Below are positions 55,935 through 64,000 of a stretch of DNA of 64,000 nt, piece after piece (position 1 is the first letter of the stretch; each line of letters begins with the position of its first letter). The position numbers were made by a program, and so were the translations under genes. A model generated the notes under the pieces. The model was given only the letters and a program-made list of their open reading frames with translations, did not search any database and had not been told where the DNA came from. Where the stretch lies: positions 808,574 through 872,573 of the forward strand of contig NZ_LT976854.1 in the NCBI RefSeq assembly GCF_900249755.1, in the 5' to 3' direction. The stretch is from Cupriavidus taiwanensis (GTDB taxonomy: Bacteria; Pseudomonadota; Gammaproteobacteria; Burkholderiales; Burkholderiaceae).

Positions 55935-57005
55935 ATGAGAGATGGTGAGTATGCCGGTTGGATTACACGGTATAAATTGAATAGGCGGATGTATCAATAT
56001 GAGGAGGAGGAACATTTAGCTCCAGGGGCTCCCGCTGCGGAATTGCCTCCAAATGATCACGGACTGCTTCGCCTGAATTCGACTTTTTGCGAATACATGG
56101 ATAGGTTCTTTTTACACCGCGGGTGGGCTGCAATGGGCGGAGCCCCATTCATTCTTTTAGCCTTGGTTTTTGCTGGATTGTTTGGGACTACCATATATTC
56201 ACCGCGTGACGATGGATCCGACCCCAGCGATGCAATGGTTGCATTTAGTTGGATCGTCACTATAATATGCGTCTCGTGTGCAATATTCGTTGTCAAGGTA
56301 ATTTGGCTGAAAGATTTTTTTCGCTATACACACTACCCGATTCGTTTCAATCGCAAGAACAGAGTTGTCTATGTTTTTCGACACAACGGTCCGGGAGGCG
56401 TGCTGACTGTGCCTTGGGACGACGCCTATTTCTTCGTCGGGCGTTCCGGGCCAGCTATGGGCGGACAGACTTATTTCACGTTCGATTTGCGTTGTCACAT
56501 CCTCGACGATCAAAGAATGGTCCGCGATACGTTCGCGGTTGGAATGGACGGCAGTAACAGTCGCGGTGCGGTCTTGGAACATTGGGAAATGGTTCGGAGA
56601 TACATGGAGGATGGGCCGCAATCGCTGCCGTTTCCACCGTTGGCACTGACGGTCAGCACCGATCCGACTTTTCGAAATGCAGTAATTACGCAGGTGAGTG
56701 GGCAGTTTTCCGGCGTCTGGCGAGTCCTGATGCTATTCATTACGCTGCCGTGGGCGCTATTCCGCTATCTGGCCATGAAAACCTGCAAACGTCCTGTATG
56801 GCCGGCAGAGGTAGAGGCAGCCTGCGCTATCGATCCGGAGGATCCCTTTGTCCTCGAGGAGCCACGGTATGCAGGCGATGCCAAGACCGGTGGTCCTGCG
56901 GGTGACGAGCAGTTTTTGGCATACCGAGAGCGGGCGTTGAAGATGGCCCTTGAGTACGATGCTGAGCGGAGAAATCGTCTCGGTCCGGATGGGACAACTG
57001 CTTAA
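55935..57005 (+). CDS. DUF6708-like two-TM immunity candidate (copy A1)
   Basis: A 356-residue membrane protein starting 13 bases after the effector stop. Two transmembrane segments lie at about residues 71-89 and 102-124. Cytoplasmic motifs follow: HYPIRFNRKNRVVYVFRH, VPWDDAYFF, and HWEMVRRYMEDGPQSLP. Its position right after a membrane-targeting effector suggests it is the cognate immunity protein. Copy A2 at 60.1-61.2 kb is a close but broken paralogue, and copies B1 and B2 are more distant relatives. The DUF6708 label is tentative. Confidence 0.75.
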   Translation: MRDGEYAGWITRYKLNRRMYQYEEEEHLAPGAPAAELPPNDHGLLRLNSTFCEYMDRFFLHRGWAAMGGAPFILLALVFAGLFGTTIYSPRDDGSDPSDAMVAFSWIVTIICVSCAIFVVKVIWLKDFFRYTHYPIRFNRKNRVVYVFRHNGPGGVLTVPWDDAYFFVGRSGPAMGGQTYFTFDLRCHILDDQRMVRDTFAVGMDGSNSRGAVLEHWEMVRRYMEDGPQSLPFPPLALTVSTDPTFRNAVITQVSGQFSGVWRVLMLFITLPWALFRYLAMKTCKRPVWPAEVEAACAIDPEDPFVLEEPRYAGDAKTGGPAGDEQFLAYRERALKMALEYDAERRNRLGPDGTTA

Positions 57006-57042
57006 ATTGATCGAGTTGTGTATCCCCTTGACGCTTGCGGCG

Positions 57043-57260
57043 GGTTGACTGGCCGCGCTGCAGAGCGAACAACGCGCCGGTTCCGCGCCCGCGGAGCGGC
57101 TGGCGGCGCTGGAAGCGCAGCGGATCGACCCGGAGCAACGTGTGGCCGCTGCCAATTCCCGGTCGGCGCAGGAGCGAGAACTGTGCAGCGCGCACACAGG
57201 CGCTGCGTGCTGCATGGGAGCAGGGGCAGCGATGCCCAGGCGGAGACCGCCGAAAGGGCC
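57043..57260 (+). pseudogene. Decayed fragment of the clpV coiled-coil region
   Basis: GTTGACTGGCCGCGCTGCAG through GGAGCAGGGGCAGCGATGCC is alignable with clpV 47,998-48,215, for example with GAGCAACGTGTGGCCGCTGCC nearly intact. Substitutions and small indels break the frame. The fragment ends exactly where a vgrG start begins, at a shared CATGG. The first 40 bases after copy A1 show nothing recognisable. Confidence 0.85.
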
Positions 57261-57508
57261 ATGGTTTCAGCGACTGACCTGGCCAAACTGCTCGGCGCCG
57301 CTTTTTCGCAAGCCAACCGCTTGCTGCGCCTACAGACGCTCCTTCGGCAATACGCGCTGATGCCGGAGCAGTTGCGGGCGGCAGAACAGTTGGATGGCGG
57401 TGGGTTCCGCATCGAACTGACGGTGGTATCGGATAACGCCGGTCGAAGCGAAAAGCTTGCTGGGACCTGCTGACCCAGCGCAGCCGGACTACGCTGTGGC
57501 CCCTTCCA
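57261..57508 (+). pseudogene. Decayed 5' fragment of vgrG
   Basis: From ATGGTTTCAGCGACTGACCT it matches vgrG2 from its start codon at 49,419 for about 200 bases nearly colinearly (SATDLAKL, GAAFSQANRLLRLQ, ALMPEQLRAAEQLDGGGFRI). After ATAACGCCGG there are deletions of about 2 and about 17 bases, and homology ends near CTGTGGCCCCTTCC. The fused clpV-vgrG scar is the remnant of a second copy of this part of the locus. The remaining bases to 57,537 are unremarkable. Confidence 0.85.
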
Positions 57509-57537
57509 AGCGAGTCAGTTCGGCGTGGGGGATTTAA

Positions 57538-58670
57538 ATGTTCACATGGGAATATGAGTTTTCAAGGATCCGGAGGCGGTCACTGGATGAGGCTTGTGCG
57601 CATTTAAATCTTGAAGGGCAAAGCAGTGGGGAGTGAAGGAGGTCGGTGCTGCTCCTGGCGTTCTTCTGCAAGGCAGAAGTGTTTTCGCGCAGAATGACAG
57701 ATATTTGGAGCTATGCAATCCTGGCTGGGAACAGCAAGGAATGGTGATGGCTGGGGTGGTGAGTGCATTTTTTTCTGCTTTGATCATATGGTTTTGGTAT
57801 GGTGTTTCGGTTCATCCGCTACTTTTTAATAAATTTATCTTCTTTTTTGTGACGCGTGAGTATACGGGGCGTGGCGATCAGCTGATGATATGGTTCGGCT
57901 GGACACTGTTCCTGTTGCTCGCTATTGGGAGTGCATTTCTTATTTATTTATTGTTTGTGCGGGCCGGGGTCAGGACGGCTTTTTTTAGTCCGATTCGTGG
58001 GCGTATCCGCTTCAATAGAGCGACTCGAATGGTGTACGTACTCCGCCCGCATTATTGTGGGGGGAATGCAGCTTTCGAATGGGATAGGTTGGTAGCCCTC
58101 CTTAAACCGTACCCAGCCAGGCTCGAGCGTGTGGCCGACAGGCGCGGCTTCCCGCTCGCGCTATATCACCCACCTTTTAAACATGATGATCTCTTGGCGG
58201 AAGGCGAGGATGTAATTTTTGTTGGCCCGACATCTCTTTCCGGTGCTCCGGAGTATGTTGCGGGTCGATGGGAGTATATTAGGCGGTTTATGGAGGAAGG
58301 TCCGTCGGTCGATTATATTGCTGACGATGCGCCACCCACATATTCAAGGATTCCTAGATATCTTCCGCCTGACTATAGTACCTACTGTGGCATGCCAAGT
58401 TATCGTCAATGCTTGCGGGAAATGGGTGCGGTATTTTATCTTCCACTTTATCGCTGGTTAGTGCAGTCCACATGCACTTGGCCCTCCTTTCCCGATGAAT
58501 GGCGAAGCAATTCTGGACTCGGAGAGCCGGAATTCAAACCTGTACAGACTGGCGCTGTTATGACAGCACTCGTGTATCGGGCGGAAGGCAAGTTGTCCAA
58601 AGAGGACTCGGCCGAACTTATGAGGCATTGGGGTACAGCGGACGGCCTAGAGGAAGTGCTAGCTCGCTAG
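57538..58670 (+). pseudogene. DUF6708-like gene, frameshifted near its start (copy B1)
   Basis: From the ATG at 57538 the frame reads MFTWEYEFSRIRRRSLDEA, CAHLNLEGQSSGE, then stops. It is aligned to copy B2 (MFGREYEYVRARRRSVAKG). The remaining protein is in another frame, KQWGVKEVGAAPGVLLQGRS onward to 58670, which is otherwise complete. One missing base in GGGCAAAGCAGTGG (about 57,621) explains the break. A GTG at 57633 could start a 345-residue product that keeps both TM segments, but its ribosome site is poor. Confidence 0.8.
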
Positions 58671-58907
58671 GCCAAGGATCAGAGCGCTGGCAGCGAATCG
58701 TTCGATTCCGATCAACTGCCTTCGTTCATCTTCACGCCCGCGCTTGTTCCGCACTGCCGGTACAGTATTGATCTATACATGGCAAGCAGCAATTCTCGCT
58801 GCACGTAGTAGTGTGGTCGGCGCCGTAATGGCGCGCTGTAGCGTGGCAGCTTCTTGCACTGTGTCGCCGTGAGGGTAAGCCCCCGTAGTTGGACTCCTGA
58901 GGAGATC

Positions 58908-60044
58908 ATGTTCGGTCGTGAATACGAGTACGTACGAGCTAGACGTCGATCTGTCGCCAAGGGCCGTGAACTATTGAACATCGACGGACAGCGTCGTTGG
59001 CGCGTGAATGAAAACGGCGCTGCGGAGGGAGTGTTTATCCCGGGCCGTTGCATCTACGCGCAAAACGACGCCTACCTGGAACTGGCCAACCCCGGTTTTG
59101 GCGTGCAGAGCATGGTGACGTCCTTGGCGTTGCTGGCACTACTTAGTTGCTTGTTTATGGTTTGGATCTGGTATGGCCTGGCCCTTCACCCGCTGCTGTT
59201 TGGTAGGGCGTTTTTTCTTAGTTGGAACGAACCCTATGAATCGGCGATGCTCCCGCTTGTGATCGGTGGATGGACGGTCATGTTGTTCTTCGTGGCCGGC
59301 AGCGTCTTTTTCGTCTACATGATGTTCGTTGGCTTGGGTGCGCGCACAGCATTCTTCTGCCCGTTGCGCGGGCGTGTCCGGTTCAACCGCAAGACACGCC
59401 AAGTCTACGTGTTGCGACCCGGCTATTGCGGTGGCGACAAGGTATTCGCATGGGATCGACTAGAGGCTGTGCTGAAGCCCTTTCCCGCACGCTTGGAGCC
59501 CAAGGTAGTCCGATACTTGCAGGCCCAGCCACTGGTTCTTTACCACCCGCCATTCAATGCGGACGATGCTGCAGCCGAAGGCGAGGACGTCATTTTTATC
59601 GAATCGGCGACAAATGCGTACTACCCGGAGGGAATTGCAGGCCTGTGGGAGTACATTCGCCAGTATATGGAGGAAGGCCCTTCGATTGATGTGATTCCAC
59701 CCAATGCCCCGGCGTCGTTCAAACAGGTGCCGCGCTATCTGCCACCCGCCTACAGCACCTATTGCGGCATGCCGAGCTATGCACAATGCAGGTTAGAAAT
59801 GGAAGTGTCATTCTATCTCCCCCTGTACATGCTTCTGGCGCAGTCCACATGTTCATGGCCGTGCTTCCCAAAAGCCTGGAAGAGCGATTCTGGCATCGGA
59901 GAGCCGGAGGAACGGCCCGTGCAGGCTGGCGCTGTGATGACTGCAATGGTGTATCGCGTGGAAGGCAAGCTGACTAAGACCGATGAGGTGGAATTCATGA
60001 GGCGCTGGGGTACGGCGGCAGGCCTTAACGAGGCGATGAAGTGA
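58908..60044 (+). CDS. DUF6708-like two-TM immunity candidate (copy B2)
   Basis: A 378-residue intact protein with an excellent TGAGGAG ribosome site before the ATG. Two transmembrane segments lie at about residues 68-91 and 114-142, followed by GRVRFNRKTRQVYVLRPG, WDRLEAVLKPFPARLE and the WEYIRQYMEEGPSID motif, all shared in outline with A1. It is a paralogue of B1 immediately upstream and of A1/A2 more distantly. The 237 bases before it (58,671-58,907) hold no gene that I can support. Function as immunity against VasX-like effectors is inferred. Confidence 0.7.
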   Translation: MFGREYEYVRARRRSVAKGRELLNIDGQRRWRVNENGAAEGVFIPGRCIYAQNDAYLELANPGFGVQSMVTSLALLALLSCLFMVWIWYGLALHPLLFGRAFFLSWNEPYESAMLPLVIGGWTVMLFFVAGSVFFVYMMFVGLGARTAFFCPLRGRVRFNRKTRQVYVLRPGYCGGDKVFAWDRLEAVLKPFPARLEPKVVRYLQAQPLVLYHPPFNADDAAAEGEDVIFIESATNAYYPEGIAGLWEYIRQYMEEGPSIDVIPPNAPASFKQVPRYLPPAYSTYCGMPSYAQCRLEMEVSFYLPLYMLLAQSTCSWPCFPKAWKSDSGIGEPEERPVQAGAVMTAMVYRVEGKLTKTDEVEFMRRWGTAAGLNEAMK

Positions 60045-60107
60045 TAACTCATCTGGATTGGCACGAAGCTATTGACCGAGCTGTGCGAAGTCGTTGAGGG
60101 GTAATAC

Positions 60108-61178
60108 GTGAAAGAAGGGGAATACGCAGGTTGGTTGACTCGCTATACGGTGAACCGGCCGTTACGTGAGTACGAAATAGCCGAATATCTGGGTACCGGG
60201 CAGCCAGCTTCAACACTCTCCACCCAACGACCATGGCGTATTGGCCATGAATTCCACTTTCGTTGAGTACGTGGACAGACACTTCCTACAGCGTGGTTGG
60301 GCGGCCATGGGCGCAACACCATTCGTTGCCATGGGTCTGGCATTTTCTGGCCATATCGCATCAACGATGCACAGCCTTCAGGAGGATGGTACTGCGCGGG
60401 ACGCAGCCTTCATCACTACCGATTGGATATTTATCACCGCATGGCTATTGTTTACGCTCTGCGTGATCAAATTCATCTGGCTCAAAGACTTCTTCTGCTA
60501 CACCCACTACCCAATCCGCTTCAACCGCAAGAACAGAATGGTCTATGTCTTCCGACACAACGGCCCAGGCGGTGTGCTGACGGTACCCTGGACAAGGCCT
60601 ACTTCTACATCGGCCGTTCGAGTCCGGCTGCTGGGAGCCAGGGCCACTACACCTTCGACCTGCGTTGCAACGTCCTGGACGATCAGCGCATGGTGCGCGA
60701 TACCTTCGCTGTCGGCATGGATGGCAGCACCAGCCGCGGGGCGGTACTGGAACATTGGGAGATGGTGCGCCGCTACATGGAGGAAGGGCCGCAGAGCCTG
60801 CCGTTCCCACCCCTGGCGCTCACCGTTTCGACAGAAACAACGCTGCGCAACATGGTGATAACGCAGGTTAGCGGGCAGTTTTCGGGCTTTCTTAGCATCC
60901 TGATGCTGCCCATCACTTTGCCATGGGCGCTTTTTCGCTACCTTGCCATGAAGACCTGCAAGCGTCCCGTCTGGCCCAAGGATGTGGAGGGTGCCTGTGC
61001 AATCGACCCACAGGATCCCTTCATTCTTGAGGAGCCCAGCTATGCCGGCAACGCGAAGACCGGCGGCCCAGAAGGAGACGAGCGGTTGCTGGCATACCGC
61101 GAACAGGCTGTGAAAATGGCCCTTGAATACGATGCCCAGCGCAGGAAGCGGTTTGGGCCAGACGGTACCGCGGCTTGA
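60108..61178 (+). pseudogene. DUF6708-like gene with two frameshifts (copy A2)
   Basis: From the GTG at 60108 it reads VKEGEYAGWLTRYTVN, paralogous to MRDGEYAGWITRYKLN of A1. The frame is lost near 60,215-60,222 (an extra base in ACTCTCCACCC). It resumes as PPNDHGVLAMNSTFVEYVDR, then is lost again at 60,590 (one G missing in CCCTGGACAAGG). The rest, DKAYFYIGRSSPAAG to RRKRFGPDGTAA, is in the third frame. Joined, it is a full-length A1-like protein. Two independent breaks make a sequencing error unlikely as the whole explanation. Confidence 0.85.
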
Positions 61179-61210
61179 GTCGATCGGGGTAAGGCTCGGT
61201 GGGAAAGCTG

Positions 61211-61675
61211 CTACATACCCCCGCGCATACCCGATAGCGCCGCACCAACAAATATGGCCCATGACAGGGTGGCGCCGACAGGCAGCGAAAAGGCGGCACT
61301 GCCCAGGCTCGTAACGGCGAGCCACCGGTTGCCGCGCAGCGCGGCAATCGCTGCAACGGGCAGTGTTGCGGCACCCACGAGCGCGGGAATCACAATCCTG
61401 GTGAGTGAAGGCTGATTTCCGCCGGCGATCAGCGCGAGGAATGCGGTCACCAGTACCAGCAGAAGATGATAGAGAATGAATCTTGCCCGGTCACTTCGCA
61501 TCTTTCGGATCCACAGTCCAATGTACGCGGGATAGGCAAGGGCGCCGCTGAATGCCAACAGTTCCACATTCCGAAACCTGGACTGCGAGACTAGTTCATA
61601 CACTGCCAAGGGAACCAGTAAAACAAGCACGACAAGCGTCGCATGTAGCGACAGGGATCTAAGCAGACTTTTCAT
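61211..61675 (-). CDS. Hypothetical small membrane protein
   Basis: A 154-residue, very hydrophobic protein with four to five transmembrane segments (for example LVVLVLLVPLAVYELV, FILYHLLLVLVTAFLALIAG and ALVGAATLPVAAIAAL). I do not recognise a family. It is convergent with the broken immunity gene and divergent from tssA. The ATG at 61675 is the first plausible start. It may be a passenger rather than part of the T6SS. Confidence 0.55.
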   Translation of the reverse strand: MKSLLRSLSLHATLVVLVLLVPLAVYELVSQSRFRNVELLAFSGALAYPAYIGLWIRKMRSDRARFILYHLLLVLVTAFLALIAGGNQPSLTRIVIPALVGAATLPVAAIAALRGNRWLAVTSLGSAAFSLPVGATLSWAIFVGAALSGMRGGM

Positions 61676-61866
61676 TGGCAGGAGGGCACAGACAATCAGC
61701 AATGGTGATTTTGCGGATCTGGCCTGCCATGCGGAACATGGCAACGGCAAACATGGAACATTTAGCAGAGGGTAGGTCGCAAGTCATCGCCCTGGCCCCC
61801 CGCCCATGGCCTTACCGCACCTCCAACGGTACACTTACCGCTCATTCCCAAGGCTGACTGACCACC

Positions 61867-62958
61867 ATGGCACCCCTCCAATTCGACCGCCTGCTCGCTC
61901 CGCTTCCCGGCGACCAACCCTGCGGCGAAGACCTGCTCTTCTCCGCCGAATTCGACCGCATCCAGGAGGCGCGCCGCGCTGACGATCCGTCGCTGGACCA
62001 GGGCGATTGGGTCACGGATATCAAAGAGGCGGACTGGCGCGAGGTGATCGGCATTGCCACCTCGCTGCTGCAGGATCGCACCAAGGACCTTCGCCTGGCG
62101 GTCTGGTTGACCGAGGCGCTCTCCAAGGAGAGGGGTTTTGCCGGGCTGCGCGACGGATACCAGTTGACGGCCGAGCTTTGCGGTCAATACTGGGATCACC
62201 TGCACCCGGTGATGGAAGCGGACGATGTCGATTACCGTACCGGCAGCGTCACGTGGCTGGCGGGGCGCTCGAGCCAGTTGATTCGGGAGATTCCACTGGT
62301 CGATGAAACAGCGGGTGGATATACCTACGTCGATTGGGAGGTGGCGACGCATCTCGCGGAAGCGATTCGCCGCGATCCGGAGCAGGCGGACGAACTGGCA
62401 CAGGGCAAGGTCAGCCAGGAGCAGTTCGAAGCGGCGCGTAAAAAAACGCCGGCGGCATTCTATGTGGCGCTGCATGCCGACCTGGTGTCCTGTGAGGCGG
62501 CGTTGAAGCACCTGGGCGATGTGCTGGACGAGCGTGCCGGCGAGCATGCACCGAGCTTCCGCCAGGCGCGTGAGGCGCTGGAGGCTGTGCGTACGCTTGT
62601 GGAGCGCTTTATCGGCAAACCGGTGGAACGGCCCGCCAGCTCTGAGTCGGGCCAGACGTCGTCCGCGACAGTGCAGAATGGACATGCAAGCGTGCCGGCT
62701 GGCGCTGCCGATGCCATGCACTCCGGCCCGATCCGCACGCGAGCGCAGGCGCTGGCCCAATTGCGCGAGGTCGCGGATTTTTTCCGACGCACGGAACCGC
62801 ACAGCCCGGTGGCTTACCTGGCGGCGCGTGCGGCCAAGTGGGGGGACATGCCGCTGCACGCGTGGCTGCGTACGGTGGTCAAGGACGATGCCACGTTGTC
62901 GCAGATCGAGGAGTTGCTGGGCGTTACCACGGATCCTTCCGCCGACAACGACGCATGA
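61867..62958 (+). CDS. tssA: T6SS assembly protein TssA (short form)
   Basis: A 363-residue TssA. The N-terminal ImpA-like domain is clear: FDRLLAPLPGDQPCGEDLLF and WREVIGIATSLLQDRTKDLR, then LRDGYQLTAELCGQYWDHLHP. The C-terminal end has RAQALAQLREVADFFRRTEPHSP and a VAYLAARAAKWGDMPLHAWL helical region. TssA starts sheath polymerisation at the baseplate. It is divergent from the small membrane gene, with about 190 bases between. The OmpA-family gene follows convergently. Confidence 0.92.
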   Translation: MAPLQFDRLLAPLPGDQPCGEDLLFSAEFDRIQEARRADDPSLDQGDWVTDIKEADWREVIGIATSLLQDRTKDLRLAVWLTEALSKERGFAGLRDGYQLTAELCGQYWDHLHPVMEADDVDYRTGSVTWLAGRSSQLIREIPLVDETAGGYTYVDWEVATHLAEAIRRDPEQADELAQGKVSQEQFEAARKKTPAAFYVALHADLVSCEAALKHLGDVLDERAGEHAPSFRQAREALEAVRTLVERFIGKPVERPASSESGQTSSATVQNGHASVPAGAADAMHSGPIRTRAQALAQLREVADFFRRTEPHSPVAYLAARAAKWGDMPLHAWLRTVVKDDATLSQIEELLGVTTDPSADNDA

Positions 62959-63015
62959 TCCGTGGCCACGCCGGCAGTATCGATGCGCCGGCGTGAATCC
63001 TCTCGCAATGTTGGA

Positions 63016-63900
63016 CTACTGCCCCGCCCGGAACTCGATCCTCCGGTTCTTCGCGCGGCCTTCCTCCTTGTCATTCGGCGCCACCGGCTGGTCCGGCCCC
63101 ACGCCCACTGCCGTCAGCATGCCGGGCTCGCCGCCTTTGCCGATCAGGTAGTTCTTCACCGTCTCGGCGCGCGCCTGGCTTAGCGTCAGGTTCAGCGCGC
63201 GGCTGCCGGAATTATCGGTGTGGCCGACGATTTCGATCTTGCGGCCGCTCAGGCGCGGCAGCACCGCGGCCATTTCATCGAGGATGGCGCGGCCCTTGGG
63301 CGTCAGCGTGGCGGCGCCGGTCTCGAATTCGACGATCCGGTTGGCCAGGGTCTGGTCCAGCAGGTTCTGTTCGGAGGCGGGCACGCGCAGGCCGTTCTTC
63401 ACCGTATAGGCCTGCCCCAGGCCGGTGGCCATGTCGCTGGCGATCTGCTGGCGCTGAGCTTCGTTGCGCACGTCACCGTGCACGGAGACCTGCGTGCCGT
63501 CGATGCTGAGCTGCCCGCGGCTGACCTGCTTGATTTGCGGCGAGAGGATCTTCTGCACATTGGCCGACCAGTTCGGGGGCGAGACGACGTTGCCGACTTC
63601 GATCTGGTCGACCACGTTGGCGCTGCCATACAGCTCGCGCAGGCGCGCCAGCACGCTGGCCTTGGTCGCTTCGTCAGGGACGGCCCCGCCGGCAACGACG
63701 CGGCCCGAAGAGGCCGCTGAAGGCGCGGCAGGCGCAGCGATGCCGCTGGCACCGGGATCGCCCGGCGCGGCATGGCCGGGCAGCATTGCCAGCGCGGCCA
63801 GCAATCCCGCGGCCAGTGCCGGCGTACGCGTCCCAACGGCGGCGGACGCAGCCCTGAGGCGGGCGATCCGGTTGCGTACTGCTTTGACACCCATGCTCAT
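63016..63900 (-). CDS. OmpA-family peptidoglycan-binding protein (T6SS accessory)
   Basis: A 294-residue protein with an N-terminal signal peptide (about residues 28-45, AALAMLPGHAAP) after a basic start, a Ser/Ala linker, a BON-like middle part (about 75-165, including VSPPNWSANVQKI and a strand-rich SIDGTQVSVHGDV), and a C-terminal OmpA domain (about 185-290). The OmpA part shows FETGAATLTPKGRAIL, IEIVGHTDNSGS, LSQARAETVKNYL and NRRIEF. It likely anchors the secretion machine to peptidoglycan, since TssL here lacks an OmpA domain. It overlaps the upstream gene by four bases (ATGA). Confidence 0.85.
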   Translation of the reverse strand: MSMGVKAVRNRIARLRAASAAVGTRTPALAAGLLAALAMLPGHAAPGDPGASGIAAPAAPSAASSGRVVAGGAVPDEATKASVLARLRELYGSANVVDQIEVGNVVSPPNWSANVQKILSPQIKQVSRGQLSIDGTQVSVHGDVRNEAQRQQIASDMATGLGQAYTVKNGLRVPASEQNLLDQTLANRIVEFETGAATLTPKGRAILDEMAAVLPRLSGRKIEIVGHTDNSGSRALNLTLSQARAETVKNYLIGKGGEPGMLTAVGVGPDQPVAPNDKEEGRAKNRRIEFRAGQ

Positions 63901-64000
63901 TCCCCGGCAAAGACTTCACGGAAGGTGTCGAGCGCCAGGCGCAGCGACAGCTGCGGCTGGTCCATGTAGCTGACGAACTTGGCCATGCCGTAGTCTCCGT
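63897..64000 (-). CDS. C-terminal end of an upstream T6SS gene
   Basis: Only the last 34 codons are in the window, ending MAKFVSYMDQPQLSLRLAL, then DTFREVFAGE and TGA. Its stop overlaps the OmpA-family start in ATGA, so the two are translationally coupled. TagF or another accessory gene of the cluster fits the position, but the fragment is too short to name. Confidence 0.45.
   Translation of the reverse strand, partial: GDYGMAKFVSYMDQPQLSLRLALDTFREVFAGE

Noticed and set aside
58712..59053. 113-codon minus-strand frame before copy B2
   Set aside because: A stretch looked faintly transposase-like, but no family motif or inverted repeats could be found and it overlaps the B2 start.
1..64000. 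CRISPR arrays, tRNA or rRNA genes, insertion sequences with terminal repeats
   Set aside because: No spaced repeat array, cloverleaf-like gene, rRNA segment or transposase frame could be supported by reading the sequence.

Overview
The window reads as chromosomal DNA from a high-GC betaproteobacterium of the Cupriavidus/Ralstonia group (Burkholderiales). This rests on GC-rich codon usage, an RND efflux operon and type VI secretion (T6SS) gene order typical of that order, and REP-like CCCCTCTCCCGC palindromes between genes. The genus is inferred, not proven.

Left part (1-27.8 kb): ordinary metabolism, transport and regulation. It holds the end of an AMP-dependent acyl-CoA synthetase, a triple-BON protein, a GlxA-type AraC regulator, an M20 peptidase, a phospholipase-D-like lipoprotein, a 2OG-Fe(II) oxygenase, SodC and a LysR regulator. 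Next comes an alpha/beta-hydrolase-fold protein that has lost its catalytic Ser and His, just ahead of a complete RND tripartite efflux operon (adaptor, permease, outer-membrane factor). Then follow a SRPBCC protein, DUF2127, a NucH-like secreted nuclease, a monooxygenase-fold protein, PssA, an MFS transporter, a divergent TetR/DHA2-MFS pair with two operator-like dyads, and a UshA-like 5'-nucleotidase.

Right part (27.8-64 kb): a T6SS locus. Structural genes run leftward as tssJ-tssK-tssL-vgrG1 and rightward as TPR-lipoprotein-tssB-tssC-hcp-tssE-tssF-tssG-clpV-vgrG2. tssA, an OmpA-family gene and the tail of a further gene lie at the right edge. tssM is not in the window and probably lies just beyond it. 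Each vgrG leads into an accessory module. vgrG1 carries a C-terminal extension and is translationally coupled to a candidate effector (Cys/His, permuted papain-like) and a membrane-anchored candidate immunity protein. Beyond these lies a visibly AT-richer graveyard of orphan immunity-like genes, interrupted by a 1,177-bp indel-free partial duplication of the vgrG1 core. vgrG2 leads into a DUF4123 adaptor, a large VasX/BTH_I2691-like membrane effector and four DUF6708-like two-TM immunity candidates. Two of those four are frameshifted, and a scar made of clpV and vgrG fragments separates the first from the rest.

The main biological story is the two effector/immunity modules. Both show duplication, recombination at vgrG or clpV sequence, and decay of surplus immunity genes. 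The vgrG1-linked effector/immunity pair is the best candidate for something undescribed.
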